Source: Halomonas sp. CUBES01 (GTDB taxonomy: Bacteria; Pseudomonadota; Gammaproteobacteria; Pseudomonadales; Halomonadaceae). From it: a DNA stretch of 64,000 nt. The position numbers and the translations under genes are program-made. Below are positions 15,731 through 24,868 of the stretch, one piece after another; the stretch's first letter is position 1, and each line of letters begins with the position of its first letter. The notes beneath the pieces were generated by a model that worked only from the letters and a program-made list of their open reading frames with translations, was not told the DNA's origin and made no database searches. Location of the stretch: contig NZ_JAJLLW010000001.1 in assembly GCF_020991005.1 (NCBI RefSeq), positions 186,001-250,000 on the forward strand, given 5' to 3'.

Positions 15731-17068
15731 ATGCCGGCCGGATTTTTAAAGCACCCCTTCATGAGCCAGCGCGCCGTCGCTGAATGTGACGACGACGCCA
15801 TGGTTCGCGCCATGCTGACCGTTGAGTTGGCCCTGGCCGAGGTTCAGGAAGCCAGTGGCGCCATCCCGCATGGCGTGAGCCAGCAAATGCGAGAACAGCT
15901 TGCGCGTGCCGACCTTGATGCCTCAGAGATTGCCCAAGGCATCGCCAGCGGCGGCAACGCGGCGATTCCCTTCGTCAAGCAGGGCCGTGCGCTGCTCACC
16001 GATGATCTCAAGCGCTACTGGCATCAGGGGGCGACCAGCCAGGACGTAGTCGACTCCGCGCTGATGCTGCTGCTCAAGCCACGCCTGGCAGCACTCGATG
16101 AGTTGCTCTTGCGCTGTCGTTCGGCCGCGCTGGCGCTGATGGAGGTGCACATCGACACGCCCATGGTGGGGCGCACCCTGATGCAGCAGGCGCTGCCGAT
16201 GACCTTCGGGGTGAAGGTGGCTCACTGGGCTATCGGTCTGGAGCAGGCGCGCCGCCGTTTATTCGCCGTCGAGCTTCCCGTGCAGTTGGGTGGGGCGGTC
16301 GGCGTTCACTCGGGGTGGGATACCCTCGGGCTTGAGTGGATGGACGCCTTGGCCGGGCGGCTAGGCCTGGCGGTGCCGGTGCTGCCCTGGCATACCGATC
16401 GCTACCCGATTCATGCCCTTGGCACGGCGCTGGATGCCGTCGCCGGGGCCGCCGAGAAAATCGCCCTGGATGTGTCGCTGCTCACCCAGACCGAAGTCGG
16501 CGAAGTCGCGGAACCTACCGCGCCGGGAATGGGGGAGTCATCCTCGATGCCCCACAAGCGCAACCCGGTACGCAGCGCGCTGATTCGCGGCGCGGCGCGG
16601 CAGGTGCATGGCCATACCAGCGTGCTGCTAAACGCCGCCGCCCAGCCCCTTGAGCGGGGACTAGGCGAATGGCATGCGGAGTGGGCGCCGCTTACCGAGA
16701 GCGCGCTGCTGGTCGAAGGCGCACTGGAGCAAGTGGCGGTGTTGCTTGAAGGGTTGGAGGTGAACCCTGCCAACATGCACCGCAACCTCGCGGCAGCCGG
16801 CGGCGGCATCATGGCCGAGCCGGTGGCGCGGCTGCTGGCTCCCACGCTGGGCGTGGAGCAAGCCAAAGCGATCAGCGCGGAAGCAGCTGAAACTTCACGC
16901 CGGGAAGCACGCCCCTATTCAGAGGTACTGGCCGAGCATCCTGATGTGAAAGGGGCCGTTAATCCCGATGCGCTGCGTGAAGCCTGCGACCCCGCTTTAT
17001 ACCTTGGTAGCAGCGCCGCCCAGGTCATGCGCACCAGGAAATGGCTCGCGTCCTCGTCAGCGCATTGA
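15731..17068 (+). CDS. pcaB: 3-carboxy-cis,cis-muconate cycloisomerase
   Basis: The 445-residue protein belongs to the fumarase/aspartase superfamily and lactonises 3-carboxymuconate to 4-carboxymuconolactone in the cytosol. The superfamily signature GMGESSSMPHKRNP sits near residue 265. GATSQDVVDSALML and the N-terminal FLKHPFMSQRAVAE, with HPF and a mostly acidic follow-on, fit PcaB rather than adenylosuccinate lyase. ATG 15731 has AGGAGG ten bases upstream; a TTG at 15722 is too close to it. The gene is separated from the pcaI operon by 178 bp and has its own PcaR-type site. Confidence 0.93.
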   Translation: MPAGFLKHPFMSQRAVAECDDDAMVRAMLTVELALAEVQEASGAIPHGVSQQMREQLARADLDASEIAQGIASGGNAAIPFVKQGRALLTDDLKRYWHQGATSQDVVDSALMLLLKPRLAALDELLLRCRSAALALMEVHIDTPMVGRTLMQQALPMTFGVKVAHWAIGLEQARRRLFAVELPVQLGGAVGVHSGWDTLGLEWMDALAGRLGLAVPVLPWHTDRYPIHALGTALDAVAGAAEKIALDVSLLTQTEVGEVAEPTAPGMGESSSMPHKRNPVRSALIRGAARQVHGHTSVLLNAAAQPLERGLGEWHAEWAPLTESALLVEGALEQVAVLLEGLEVNPANMHRNLAAAGGGIMAEPVARLLAPTLGVEQAKAISAEAAETSRREARPYSEVLAEHPDVKGAVNPDALREACDPALYLGSSAAQVMRTRKWLASSSAH

Positions 17069-17187
17069 AAAACAAAGCGTTAAGTTCGGCTGTGGACGGG
17101 ACGATGGATCCGGGCGCGCGGTTGGTGGGTGCCGCCGGGTTTGACCCAATGAGCATTCGGCAGTAACTTGTTCGTATGAAGAATCTA

Positions 17188-17204
17188 TGTTCGCCTAACG
17201 AACA
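17188..17204. promoter_or_regulatory. PcaR-type palindrome, site C (before pcaI)
   Basis: TGTTCG-CCTAA-CGAACA is a perfect 6-bp-armed repeat 42 bp before pcaI. An extra half-site TGTTCG occurs at 17169-17174, 19 bp upstream in the same orientation, giving three half-sites as described for PcaU and PobR operators in Acinetobacter. This is the strongest copy in the window. Confidence 0.7.
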
Positions 17205-17246
17205 ATTACCGATGAGTCAGTAATGTCCAGCTAAGAGGCACCCATC

Positions 17247-18068
17247 ATGGCCGAGTTTCTCAGCCTGCATGACGCGGTAGCGCGCTTCGTCGAAGACGGC
17301 GCCACCGTGGCCATGGAAGGCTTTACCCATCTGATTCCGTTTGCGGCGGGCCACGAAGTCATCCGCCAGGAAAAGCGTGACCTGACGCTGATCCGCATGA
17401 CCCCCGATATCATCTACGATCAGTTGATTGGCGCAGGCTGCGCCAAAAAGGTGATCTTCTCCTGGGGCGGCAACCCCGGCGTGGGCTCGCTGCACCGCCT
17501 GCGCGATGCGGTCGAGAAAGGCTGGCCGCATAAGGTCGAGATTCTGGAGCATAGCCACGCCGCCATGGCCTGCGCCTTTGAGGCAGGCGCGGCGGGGTTG
17601 CCGCTGGCGGTTTTTCGCGGCTACATCGGCAGCGAGCTGCCCAGCGTCAACGACCAGATCAAGTTCATCGAGTGCCCGTTTACCGGGGAGCGCCTGGCCG
17701 CCGTGCCGTCGGTGCGCCCGGATGTGTCGATCATCCACGCCCAGCGGGCGGATCGGCAGGGCAATGTGCTGGTGGAAGGCATTGTCGGCGTCCAGAAGGA
17801 GGCGGTACTGGCGGCCACGCACAGCATCGTCACGGTGGAGGAGATCGTCGATGACCTTGATGCACACCCCAATGCCTGCGTGATTCCTGGCTGGGCCATC
17901 AGCGCTATTGCTGTCGCCGAGAAAGGCGCGCTGCCCTCCTACACCCACGGCTATTACGGCCGCAGCAACCGCTTCTATAAAGAGTGGGATGCCATCGCTC
18001 GCGATCGTGACACCTTCACCCGTTGGCTCGACGACAACGTTTACAGTGTAGGGGAGAACAGCAAATGA
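17247..18068 (+). CDS. pcaI: 3-oxoadipate CoA-transferase subunit A (CatI/glutaconate-CoA-transferase type)
   Basis: With PcaJ this 273-residue protein moves CoA from succinyl-CoA to 3-oxoadipate. It contains EGFTHLIPFAAGHEVIRQ, RMTPDIIYDQLIGAGCAKK and FSWGGNPGVGSLHRLRDAVEKGWP, almost the wording I recall for CatI of Pseudomonas knackmussii. It is longer than the classical P. putida PcaI of about 230 residues, so this pair belongs to the glutaconate-transferase-like type. It heads the operon pcaI-pcaJ-pcaF-pcaL-pcaH-pcaG and overlaps pcaJ by four bases. Confidence 0.92.
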   Translation: MAEFLSLHDAVARFVEDGATVAMEGFTHLIPFAAGHEVIRQEKRDLTLIRMTPDIIYDQLIGAGCAKKVIFSWGGNPGVGSLHRLRDAVEKGWPHKVEILEHSHAAMACAFEAGAAGLPLAVFRGYIGSELPSVNDQIKFIECPFTGERLAAVPSVRPDVSIIHAQRADRQGNVLVEGIVGVQKEAVLAATHSIVTVEEIVDDLDAHPNACVIPGWAISAIAVAEKGALPSYTHGYYGRSNRFYKEWDAIARDRDTFTRWLDDNVYSVGENSK

Positions 18069-18838
18069 GTCTCGAATATACCGCTTCTGAAATGATGTCG
18101 GTGACCGCCGCACGGGCGCTGGAAAACGGCATGACCTGCTTTGTGGGCATCGGTCTGCCCTCGGAAGCCGCCAACCTGGCACGGCTGACCCATGCCCCCG
18201 ATGTGGTGCTGATCTACGAATCCGGCACGCTGCAGACCAAGCCCGATATTCTGCCGTTATCTATTGGCGATGGCGAGCTGTGCGAATCGGCGCTGACCAC
18301 CGTGGCGGTACCGGAGATGTTCCGCTACTGGCTACAGGGCGGCAAAGTCGACGTGGGCTTTCTGGGCACCGCGCAGATCGACCGCTTTGCAAACCTCAAC
18401 ACGACGTTGATCGGCGATTACAAAGCGCCCAAGGTACGCCTGCCGGGCGGTGGCGGCGCGCCGGAAATCGCCACCAACGCCGGTGAAGTCTTTATCACCC
18501 TGAAGCACTCCAAGCGCGCCTTTGTGAAAGATGTCGACTTTGTCACCACCCTAGGCTTTGGCCGCGACGGCAAGGGGCGCGACAACGTGCCCAATATCGG
18601 TAAAGGCCCCACCCGCGTCATCACCGACCTGTGCGTGATGAAACCCGACCCGGCCACCAACGAGCTGCTCGTGGTGTCACTGCACCCAGGCGTCAGCCGT
18701 GAAGACGTGATTGACGCCACCGGCTGGGAAGTGCGCTTTGCCGAACAGCTCGCAAGCACGCCAGAACCCAGCGACAACGAGCTTGAGATCTTGCGTGAGC
18801 TCAAAGCACGCACCGAGCGGGCCCACGGGGGCGAATAA
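18065..18838 (+). CDS. pcaJ: 3-oxoadipate CoA-transferase subunit B (CatJ type)
   Basis: The 257-residue partner of PcaI starts at ATG 18065 inside the pcaI stop (ATGA). It reads [20 protein letters not shown], then [29 protein letters not shown] and [11 protein letters not shown], and carries the glycine-rich [12 protein letters not shown]. The glutamate of IYESG is the likely catalytic residue that forms the CoA thioester in this family. A longer reading from 18023 would overlap pcaI further and lacks a ribosome-binding site. pcaF follows after 10 bp. Confidence 0.92.
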   Translation: MSLEYTASEMMSVTAARALENGMTCFVGIGLPSEAANLARLTHAPDVVLIYESGTLQTKPDILPLSIGDGELCESALTTVAVPEMFRYWLQGGKVDVGFLGTAQIDRFANLNTTLIGDYKAPKVRLPGGGGAPEIATNAGEVFITLKHSKRAFVKDVDFVTTLGFGRDGKGRDNVPNIGKGPTRVITDLCVMKPDPATNELLVVSLHPGVSREDVIDATGWEVRFAEQLASTPEPSDNELEILRELKARTERAHGGE

Positions 18839-18848
18839 GGAGCTTGTC

Positions 18849-20066
18849 ATGAGCAATGTCGAAATGAACGACGTCTATCTCTGTCACCCGCGTCGTACGG
18901 CTGTCGGTCGCTTTGGCGGTACGCTTGCCAGCGTGCGCCCGGATGATTTTGCCGCGACGATTTTCAAAGCCGTGCTGGCGGAAGCGCCGACTCTCGATCC
19001 CGCAGCGATCGAAGAAGTCTTCATGGGCTGCGCCAACCAGGCCGGTGAAGATAACCGCAACGTGGCGCGGATGTCGTCGCTGCTGGCGGGCATTCCTGCC
19101 TCGGTGCCTGGCACGACCCTGAACCGCCTGTGCGGCTCGGGGATGGACGCGGTGGGTACCGCGTTTCGCGCCATTAAAGCCGGTGAGATGGGGCTGGCGC
19201 TGGCAGGTGGCGTGGAGTCCATGTCCCGCGCGCCCTACGTCATGGGCAAGGCCGATAGCGCCTTTGCCCGAGGACAGAAGATTGAAGACACCACCATCGG
19301 CTGGCGCTTCATCAACCCGCTGATGAAGAACGCCTTCGGCGTCGAGTCCATGCCGGAGACCGCCGAGAACGTCGCCGAGCAGTTCGACATTTCCCGGGAA
19401 GACCAGGACGCCTTTGCGCTGCGCTCCCAGCAGAAAGCCGCCGCGGCACAACAGGGCGGACGTTTCGCGCAGGAAATTACTGCCATCGAGATCCCCCGCC
19501 GCAAGCAGGAACCGCTGATCTTCGATCAGGACGAGCATCTGCGGGAAACCACGTTCGAGAAACTCGCTGGCCTGCCCACGCCCTTCCGCGATGGAGGCAG
19601 TGTCACGGCGGGTAACGCCTCGGGCGTCAACGACGGCGCCGCCGCCATGCTGGTGGCCAGCGGCGCGGCGGTCAAACAGCACGGCCTTGCCCCGATGGCC
19701 AGAATCATCGGCATGGCCACGGCAGGCGTCGAGCCGCGCATCATGGGCTACGGGCCGGTTCCGGCCGTCAACCGACTGCTGGAACGCACCGGTGTACGCC
19801 TCGATGACATCGATATTATCGAACTCAACGAAGCCTTTGCCGCCCAGGCACTGGCGTGTATGCGCGACCTGGGGCTGGCCGACGATGATCCTCGCGTCAA
19901 CCCGAACGGCGGCGCGATTGCCTTGGGGCACCCGCTGGGCATGTCCGGAGCCCGCCTATTGCTGACCGCCGCCCATGAGCTGCAAAACAGCGGCAAGCGC
20001 TATGCGCTGTGCACCATGTGCGTAGGTGTGGGTCAGGGTATCGCGACGTTGATTGAACGCGTTTAA
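18849..20066 (+). CDS. pcaF: 3-oxoadipyl-CoA thiolase
   Basis: The 405-residue thiolase cleaves 3-oxoadipyl-CoA to succinyl-CoA and acetyl-CoA, the last step of the pathway. Catalytic residues are in [12 protein letters not shown] (acyl cysteine), [12 protein letters not shown], the histidine of [12 protein letters not shown], and the second cysteine in [13 protein letters not shown] 18849 has AAGGAG eight bases upstream; the longer open frame from 18711 would lie within pcaJ. The product length equals P. putida PcaF within a few residues. Its place between pcaJ and pcaL supports PcaF over a general acetyltransferase. Confidence 0.94.
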   Translation: MSNVEMNDVYLCHPRRTAVGRFGGTLASVRPDDFAATIFKAVLAEAPTLDPAAIEEVFMGCANQAGEDNRNVARMSSLLAGIPASVPGTTLNRLCGSGMDAVGTAFRAIKAGEMGLALAGGVESMSRAPYVMGKADSAFARGQKIEDTTIGWRFINPLMKNAFGVESMPETAENVAEQFDISREDQDAFALRSQQKAAAAQQGGRFAQEITAIEIPRRKQEPLIFDQDEHLRETTFEKLAGLPTPFRDGGSVTAGNASGVNDGAAAMLVASGAAVKQHGLAPMARIIGMATAGVEPRIMGYGPVPAVNRLLERTGVRLDDIDIIELNEAFAAQALACMRDLGLADDDPRVNPNGGAIALGHPLGMSGARLLLTAAHELQNSGKRYALCTMCVGVGQGIATLIERV

Positions 20067-20077
20067 CGGAGACCGTC

Positions 20078-21274
20078 ATGGCATTTCATAGCATCAATGG
20101 CCGCAGCGTCGCGTACCGGCTGCTCGGCGCAAACGTAAACCCGCTGGTTGTGCTGGCACACCCGCTGGGCATGAGCCAGGCGGTATGGGACGACGTGATT
20201 CCCGCGCTGCTGTCCCGCTACCGGGTGCTGACCTGGGATCTGCCCGGTCACGGTGCCAGCCAGGCGGTCAGCGACGAGCAGATCACGCCCGCTGATTTAG
20301 CCGCTGAGGCGCTGGCATTGGCAGAGCTGGCGGGCGCTGAGCGCTTTCACTTTGCCGGTACCTCCATTGGCGGTGTCGTCGGCCAGCAGTTGATTGCTGC
20401 GCATGGCGACCGCCTGCTCTCCGCGACGCTGACCAACACCGGCGCGGTGATCGGCAACCCGGAACTATGGAACACCCGTGCAGGCCGCGTGCGCCAGGAG
20501 GGCCTGGCGGCGCTGTCTGAAGAAATCGTGCCGCGCTGGTTTGCCCCGACGGCGTTTGAGGCAAGCCCCGCTTTGAAAACCGGCTGGTGCACCCAGATGG
20601 GCCGTGGCGACGATGAGTCCTACGCTCAGCTGTGTGAGATGCTTGGCCGCGATACGTTCACTGGGAAGCTCTCGGGTAAGAGCGCCCTTCATAAGGTCGT
20701 TCCTAATAAGGTCAAAGTACAGCTGTTTGGCGGAAGCGAAGATCTGGCCACGCCGCCCGCGACGCTGGAAGCCCTGGCGGCAGAGCTCGATGACGCACCG
20801 CTGGAGATTTTTGACAGTGTCGGCCATGTACCCTCGGTAGAAGCCCCGGCGCTGTTCGCGCAAAAGCTCCTCGGGGTGCTGGCCACGGATCTGGGCGACG
20901 TGGCCAACCATGGCGTGGCGTACGCGACCGGCCTGGAAACCCGCAAGCAGGTGTTGGGCGACGCACACGTTGAGCGTTCCACCGCCAATGCGAACAGCCT
21001 GGATGCCCCCTTCCAGCAGATGATTACCCGCCTGGCCTGGGGCGAGCTGTGGAGCAACGATGATTTAACCCGCCGTGAGCGCAGCATGATCACCACCGGG
21101 ATTCTTGCCGCGCTAGGGCGCGAAGAGCTCACACTGCACTTGAAAACCGCCCAGCGTATTGGCCTAACGGAGGCGGAGTTGCGCCAGGTGCTGATGCACG
21201 TGGCGATTTACGGCGGCGTGCCAGCCGCCAATCACGCCTTTGCCCTCGCTAAAGAGTTGGGTTGGGGTGAATAG
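20078..21274 (+). CDS. pcaL: Fused 3-oxoadipate enol-lactonase / 4-carboxymuconolactone decarboxylase
   Basis: One 398-residue chain carries both PcaD and PcaC. Residues about 1-260 are an alpha/beta hydrolase with VVLAHPLGMSQAVWDD, WDLPGHGAS, the nucleophile Ser96 in FAGTSIGGVVG and the histidine in VGHVPSVEAP. Residues about 270-398 are the decarboxylase (GLETRKQVLGDAHVERS, RLAWGELWSNDDLTRRERSM, YGGVPAANHAF). Such PcaL fusions were first described in Rhodococcus and Streptomyces and also occur in proteobacteria. The fusion channels 4-carboxymuconolactone to 3-oxoadipate. It lies 11 bp after pcaF. Confidence 0.94.
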   Translation: MAFHSINGRSVAYRLLGANVNPLVVLAHPLGMSQAVWDDVIPALLSRYRVLTWDLPGHGASQAVSDEQITPADLAAEALALAELAGAERFHFAGTSIGGVVGQQLIAAHGDRLLSATLTNTGAVIGNPELWNTRAGRVRQEGLAALSEEIVPRWFAPTAFEASPALKTGWCTQMGRGDDESYAQLCEMLGRDTFTGKLSGKSALHKVVPNKVKVQLFGGSEDLATPPATLEALAAELDDAPLEIFDSVGHVPSVEAPALFAQKLLGVLATDLGDVANHGVAYATGLETRKQVLGDAHVERSTANANSLDAPFQQMITRLAWGELWSNDDLTRRERSMITTGILAALGREELTLHLKTAQRIGLTEAELRQVLMHVAIYGGVPAANHAFALAKELGWGE

Positions 21275-21307
21275 GCGAGACATGTTAACGAACGAGAGGT
21301 AAGGGTG

Positions 21308-22030
21308 ATGAGCCACGACAACAAACGCTTTGTAGCACGTGACCGAGATTGGCATCCGCCTGCCTACGCCCCGGGCTATAAAACCTCGGTGCCACGCTCG
21401 CCGCAGCAGGCGCTGGTGAGCATGCAGCAACCCACCGTGTCTGAACTGACTGGCCCCGATTTCAGCCATCTGCGCATGGGCCCCCATGATAACGACCTGC
21501 TGATGAACTTTTCCCAGGGGGAGGGGCTGCCCCAGGGTGAGCGGATCATCATGCATGGTCGCGTCGTCGACCAGTTCGGCAAGCCCGTGCCGCATACCCT
21601 GGTCGAGATGTGGCAGGCCAATGCCGGCGGCCGCTATCGGCATAAAAAGGACGCCTATCTGGCGCCTTTGGATCCCCATTTCGGCGGTGTCGGGCGCTGC
21701 TTGACCGACGATCAGGGTTTTTACCGTTTCCGCACCATCAAGCCCGGCCCCTATCCCTGGCCCAACGATGTGAATAGCTGGCGCCCGGCCCATATCCATG
21801 TCTCGGTGACCGGGCCTTCAATCTCTACTCGTTTGATTACGCAGATGTATTTTGAAGGTGATCCGCTGATTCCGCTTTGCCCCATTGTGCATACGCTCAG
21901 CGATCCTGAGGCAGTGGACACCATGATCGGCCGACTCGATATGGCGCACAGTAAACCGATGGACTGCCTTGCCTATCGCTTTGACATCGTGGTGCGCGGC
22001 GAGCTGCAAACTTACTTCGAAAACCAGTAA
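21308..22030 (+). CDS. pcaH: Protocatechuate 3,4-dioxygenase beta subunit
   Basis: PcaH carries the non-heme ferric centre that opens protocatechuate between its hydroxyls. In the 240-residue product, [21 protein letters not shown] and [19 protein letters not shown] supply the tyrosine and histidine iron ligands, and [12 protein letters not shown] is the usual intradiol motif. The N-terminal [18 protein letters not shown] is typical of PcaH. ATG 21308 is preferred over the GTG three bases earlier. pcaG follows after 16 bp, so both subunits are made together. Confidence 0.95.
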   Translation: MSHDNKRFVARDRDWHPPAYAPGYKTSVPRSPQQALVSMQQPTVSELTGPDFSHLRMGPHDNDLLMNFSQGEGLPQGERIIMHGRVVDQFGKPVPHTLVEMWQANAGGRYRHKKDAYLAPLDPHFGGVGRCLTDDQGFYRFRTIKPGPYPWPNDVNSWRPAHIHVSVTGPSISTRLITQMYFEGDPLIPLCPIVHTLSDPEAVDTMIGRLDMAHSKPMDCLAYRFDIVVRGELQTYFENQ

Positions 22031-22046
22031 GGCCAGGGGGATCATC

Positions 22047-22691
22047 ATGCAACAACCCGCTATTCAACCCAACACCCAGCCAGCCAGCGAGCTGATGCTG
22101 CGCGAAACGGCGTCGCAAACCGCCGGCCCCTATGTGCATATTGGTCTGGCGCTCGCCGCAGCCGGTAACCCCGTCCGGGATGAAGAGATCTGGAACGAGA
22201 TGGCCAAGCCCGACGCCGAGGGTGAGCCTATCGAGATCGTGGGCACCGTGATCGACGGCAATGGTGACCTGGTGCGCGATGCGTTTCTAGAAGCCTGGCA
22301 GGCCGATGCCAACGGCAACTACCAGACCGATTACGACCTCGGCAAGCCGTTCAACAGCTTCGGCCGGACCGCTACCACCTTTGATCACGGCAGCGAGTGG
22401 TCGCTGACCACCATCAAGCCCGGCGCGGTGAAACACCCCAGCGGGCAACTGATGGCGCCGCACATTAACCTGGCGGTCTTTGCCCGGGGGGTCAATATTC
22501 ACCTGCAAACACGGCTTTACTTCGATGATGAGGTTGAAGCGAACGCCCAGTGCCCGGTGCTTACGCGTATCGAATCGCCGACGCGCCGCCAGACCCTGAT
22601 CGCCAGGCGCGAAGAGGTGGACGGCAAGGTGCGTTATCGCTTTGATATCCGCCTGCAGGGCGAAGGCGAGACGGTATTTTTTGATTTTTGA
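22047..22691 (+). CDS. pcaG: Protocatechuate 3,4-dioxygenase alpha subunit
   Basis: The 214-residue subunit lacks a full iron site and forms the heterodimer with PcaH. It contains TASQTAGPYVHIGL at the N-terminus, EAWQADANGNY, TTIKPGAV and MAPHINLAVFARGVNIHLQTRLYF, all usual in PcaG. ATG 22047 follows AGGGGG at a normal distance; the longer frame from 21969 overlaps pcaH. It is the last gene of the pca operon and is followed by a strong terminator. Confidence 0.94.
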   Translation: MQQPAIQPNTQPASELMLRETASQTAGPYVHIGLALAAAGNPVRDEEIWNEMAKPDAEGEPIEIVGTVIDGNGDLVRDAFLEAWQADANGNYQTDYDLGKPFNSFGRTATTFDHGSEWSLTTIKPGAVKHPSGQLMAPHINLAVFARGVNIHLQTRLYFDDEVEANAQCPVLTRIESPTRRQTLIARREEVDGKVRYRFDIRLQGEGETVFFDF

Positions 22692-22718
22692 TACATGCCT
22701 GAGGTGCATGCAACGATG

Positions 22719-22743
22719 AGGGCAGCCAAATGGCTGCCCTTTT
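22719..22743 (+). terminator. Rho-independent terminator of the pca operon
   Basis: AGGGCAGCC-AAAT-GGCTGCCCT forms a perfect stem followed by TTTT, 28 bp after the pcaG stop. It separates the pca operon from the convergent vanAB-dctP operon, which ends at 22781. Confidence 0.88.
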
Positions 22744-22780
22744 CAGTCTGGAAATAAGGAAGACGCCCTCTATTGTTACG

Positions 22781-23803
22781 TTACGCAGAGCAGCTTTGCT
22801 TTAACTCCATTGCGGCGTTGTAGATGTCGTTGGCAGCGCCGCCAATGTCTTCCAGGTAGTCATCAATGGTTTGCTGCAGCACCGGGCCCCATTCAGGGTC
22901 TTCCAGCGCGTCGTCGATGACGACGAACTCATGCCCTGCCTCGACGGCTTCTTCGCGCCCTTGGCGTATCATCTCGTCGTAAACTTCCGCCGCGCGAAGC
23001 GACCACTCCAACCCGCTGTGGTCATCGATCACCTGCTGCAAATCAGCTGGCAGGCGGTCGTAGCTGCGCTGGCTCATGGTGGCGAACAGCGAAAGGTCAT
23101 AGAGAGGAACTTCGGTATGGTACTGCGCCAGTTCGTTCAGCCGGAAGGTCTTCATGCCTTCCCAGTTGAAGCTGAGGCCGTCGACGACGCCACGCTGCAT
23201 GGCGGTAAACACATCTGGCGCTGGCATACCCACCGCCTGGGCGCCCAGGCGTTCGAACATATCACCCACCACCGGCGTAGGGCGGCGTAAGCGAAGCCCC
23301 TCAAGGTCTGCCGGTGTTTCAATCCGTTGATCCTTGGTATGCAGATAACCTGGGCCGGTCGTGAACAGGAACAGAGGGCGCGTGTCGGCGTACTCCTCCT
23401 CAAAGTGGCCTTGGTCGTAAAGTGATTGAAGGATACAGGCACCCTGGCGGGCACTTGATGATACTCCCGGCAGCTCAACGACCTGGGTCAGAGGAAAGCG
23501 GCCTGCCGTGTACCCTTGGGCGGAAGCGCCAATATCAGCGATGCCCATCACGGCGCTTTCATAGGTCTTGTCAGATTTGGCGAGGGTCTGGCTGGGGAAA
23601 ATTTCCACGCTCAACTGACCGTCGGAAGCCTCTTCGACGCTTTCCGCCCAGGCCTGAAACAGCTCGCGGTCGATCATGGAGCCGCCCGGCCAGACGTGTG
23701 CCACTCTGAGGGTGGTACTGGCCTCCACGGTGGAGGCGGCAAGTGACGCGGCGAGTACGCCAAACAGAGTTGCCTTGGCCAGGGGGCGGGACTGTTTTTT
23801 CAT
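22781..23803 (-). CDS. TRAP solute-binding protein (DctP type) without adjacent permease, vanAB operon
   Basis: The 340-residue protein starts at ATG 23803 (GAGGATAACGACA before it) with the signal peptide KKQSRPLAKATLFGVLAASL. It is a clear paralogue of the binding protein at 38056-39084: both have TLRxAHxWPG, GIADIGAxAQGYTAGRFPL, the QGAC cysteine, EGLRxRRPT and a cysteine four or so residues from the C-terminus. The two cysteines could form a disulfide. It follows vanAB on the same strand with no DctQ or DctM genes. I infer that it lends vanillate specificity to the permease encoded at 39091-40897. Confidence 0.88.
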   Translation of the reverse strand: MKKQSRPLAKATLFGVLAASLAASTVEASTTLRVAHVWPGGSMIDRELFQAWAESVEEASDGQLSVEIFPSQTLAKSDKTYESAVMGIADIGASAQGYTAGRFPLTQVVELPGVSSSARQGACILQSLYDQGHFEEEYADTRPLFLFTTGPGYLHTKDQRIETPADLEGLRLRRPTPVVGDMFERLGAQAVGMPAPDVFTAMQRGVVDGLSFNWEGMKTFRLNELAQYHTEVPLYDLSLFATMSQRSYDRLPADLQQVIDDHSGLEWSLRAAEVYDEMIRQGREEAVEAGHEFVVIDDALEDPEWGPVLQQTIDDYLEDIGGAANDIYNAAMELKQSCSA

Positions 23804-23850
23804 TGTCGTTATCCTCATATCTAGTCAACGGGAGTACGTTGTTGTGATTG

Positions 23851-23886
23851 TTCTTGAGATGGTTTTTGAGACGGTTCTTGAGACGG
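23851..23886. repeat. Three tandem 12-bp repeats between vanB and dctP
   Basis: Three adjacent units read TTCTTGAGATGG, TTTTTGAGACGG and TTCTTGAGACGG. They lie in the 96-bp spacer between the vanB stop and the binding-protein start. They are outside any gene I accept. They may be a remnant of slippage or influence message stability; no function is evident. Confidence 0.6.
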
Positions 23887-23899
23887 CTTTTATGGTGGC

Positions 23900-24868
23900 T
23901 CAGAGATCCAGCACAAGCGTTTTGCTCTTGGCTCTGGAGCAACAGGGTGTGAATTGATCGTTGGCCGCGTGTTCATCGTCCTCCAGGTATAGATCCCGGT
24001 GGTCGGGTTCGCCTTCAAGCACACCGGTCAGGCAGGTGCCGCAGACCCCCTGCTCGCAGGACACCATGATCTCGATGCCATTTTCAGCCAGCACCTGGTG
24101 GACGGTTTTATCGGCGGGGATGGTAAAGGCCGCGCCGCTGCTGGCAATGCGTACCTCGAAGCTGCCGTCGTCTTCTGAGGCGGTCTCCGCACCGGCAAAG
24201 TACTCGGTGTGCAGCTGCTCGTCTGGCCAGCCACACCGTTTACCCGTCGAGATGACGGCGTCGATAAAGCCGCGAGGGCCGCAGACATAGACCTGGGCAT
24301 CAGCGTCTGGCTCACCGAGCAGTTTTTCCAGGTCGAGGGCTGGGGACGCGGTGTCATCGTCCAGGTAGAAGTGCGCTTTATCGGCAAAACTTGATGCCTC
24401 GATACGCTCGCGAAAGGCCATGCGCTCGGCGGAGCGTGCACAGTAGTGCAGTGCGAAGTCTGTCTCGGTGCGCGCCAGCCGTTCTGCCATGCACAGCAAC
24501 GGGGTGATGCCAATCCCGCCCGCCAGCAGATACGTTCGCTTAGCTGGCTTGAGCGGGAAGTGGTTTTTAGGGGCGCTGATGAGCAGGAGGTCGCCCTCTT
24601 TCACCTCATCGTGCATGGCGACGGAGCCTCCTCGGGAGGCTTCGTCTCGCAATACGCCGATCAAGTAGCGATCCCGCTCCTCCGAGTGATTGCACAGCGA
24701 GTACTGTCGTATCACGCCCTCCTTGACCTGCACGTCGATATGAGCGCCTGCGCTAAAGGGCGGAAGCGGACGGCCATGAGGGTCGGCAAGCTCGAAGGTG
24801 GCGATGCCCAGCGCCTCCTCATGGCGAGCTTTTACCTCGACAATAAGCGATAGAGAGGGGTGGCTCAT
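23900..24868 (-). CDS. vanB: Vanillate O-demethylase, reductase subunit
   Basis: The 322-residue protein is a class IA oxygenase reductase that passes electrons from NADH to VanA. Domain order is FMN/FAD binding (RQYSLCN near residue 55), NAD binding (LAGGIGITPLLCMAERL), then a plant-type 2Fe-2S ferredoxin at the C-terminus with cysteines in SCEQGVCGTCLTG and FTPCCSRA. This order and length match VanB. Its start overlaps the vanA stop by four bases. A binding-protein gene follows on the same transcript. Confidence 0.93.
   Translation of the reverse strand: MSHPSLSLIVEVKARHEEALGIATFELADPHGRPLPPFSAGAHIDVQVKEGVIRQYSLCNHSEERDRYLIGVLRDEASRGGSVAMHDEVKEGDLLLISAPKNHFPLKPAKRTYLLAGGIGITPLLCMAERLARTETDFALHYCARSAERMAFRERIEASSFADKAHFYLDDDTASPALDLEKLLGEPDADAQVYVCGPRGFIDAVISTGKRCGWPDEQLHTEYFAGAETASEDDGSFEVRIASSGAAFTIPADKTVHQVLAENGIEIMVSCEQGVCGTCLTGVLEGEPDHRDLYLEDDEHAANDQFTPCCSRAKSKTLVLDL

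Noticed and set aside
18801..19931. A 376-codon open frame antisense to pcaF
   Set aside because: The thiolase motifs of pcaF on the plus strand are decisive.
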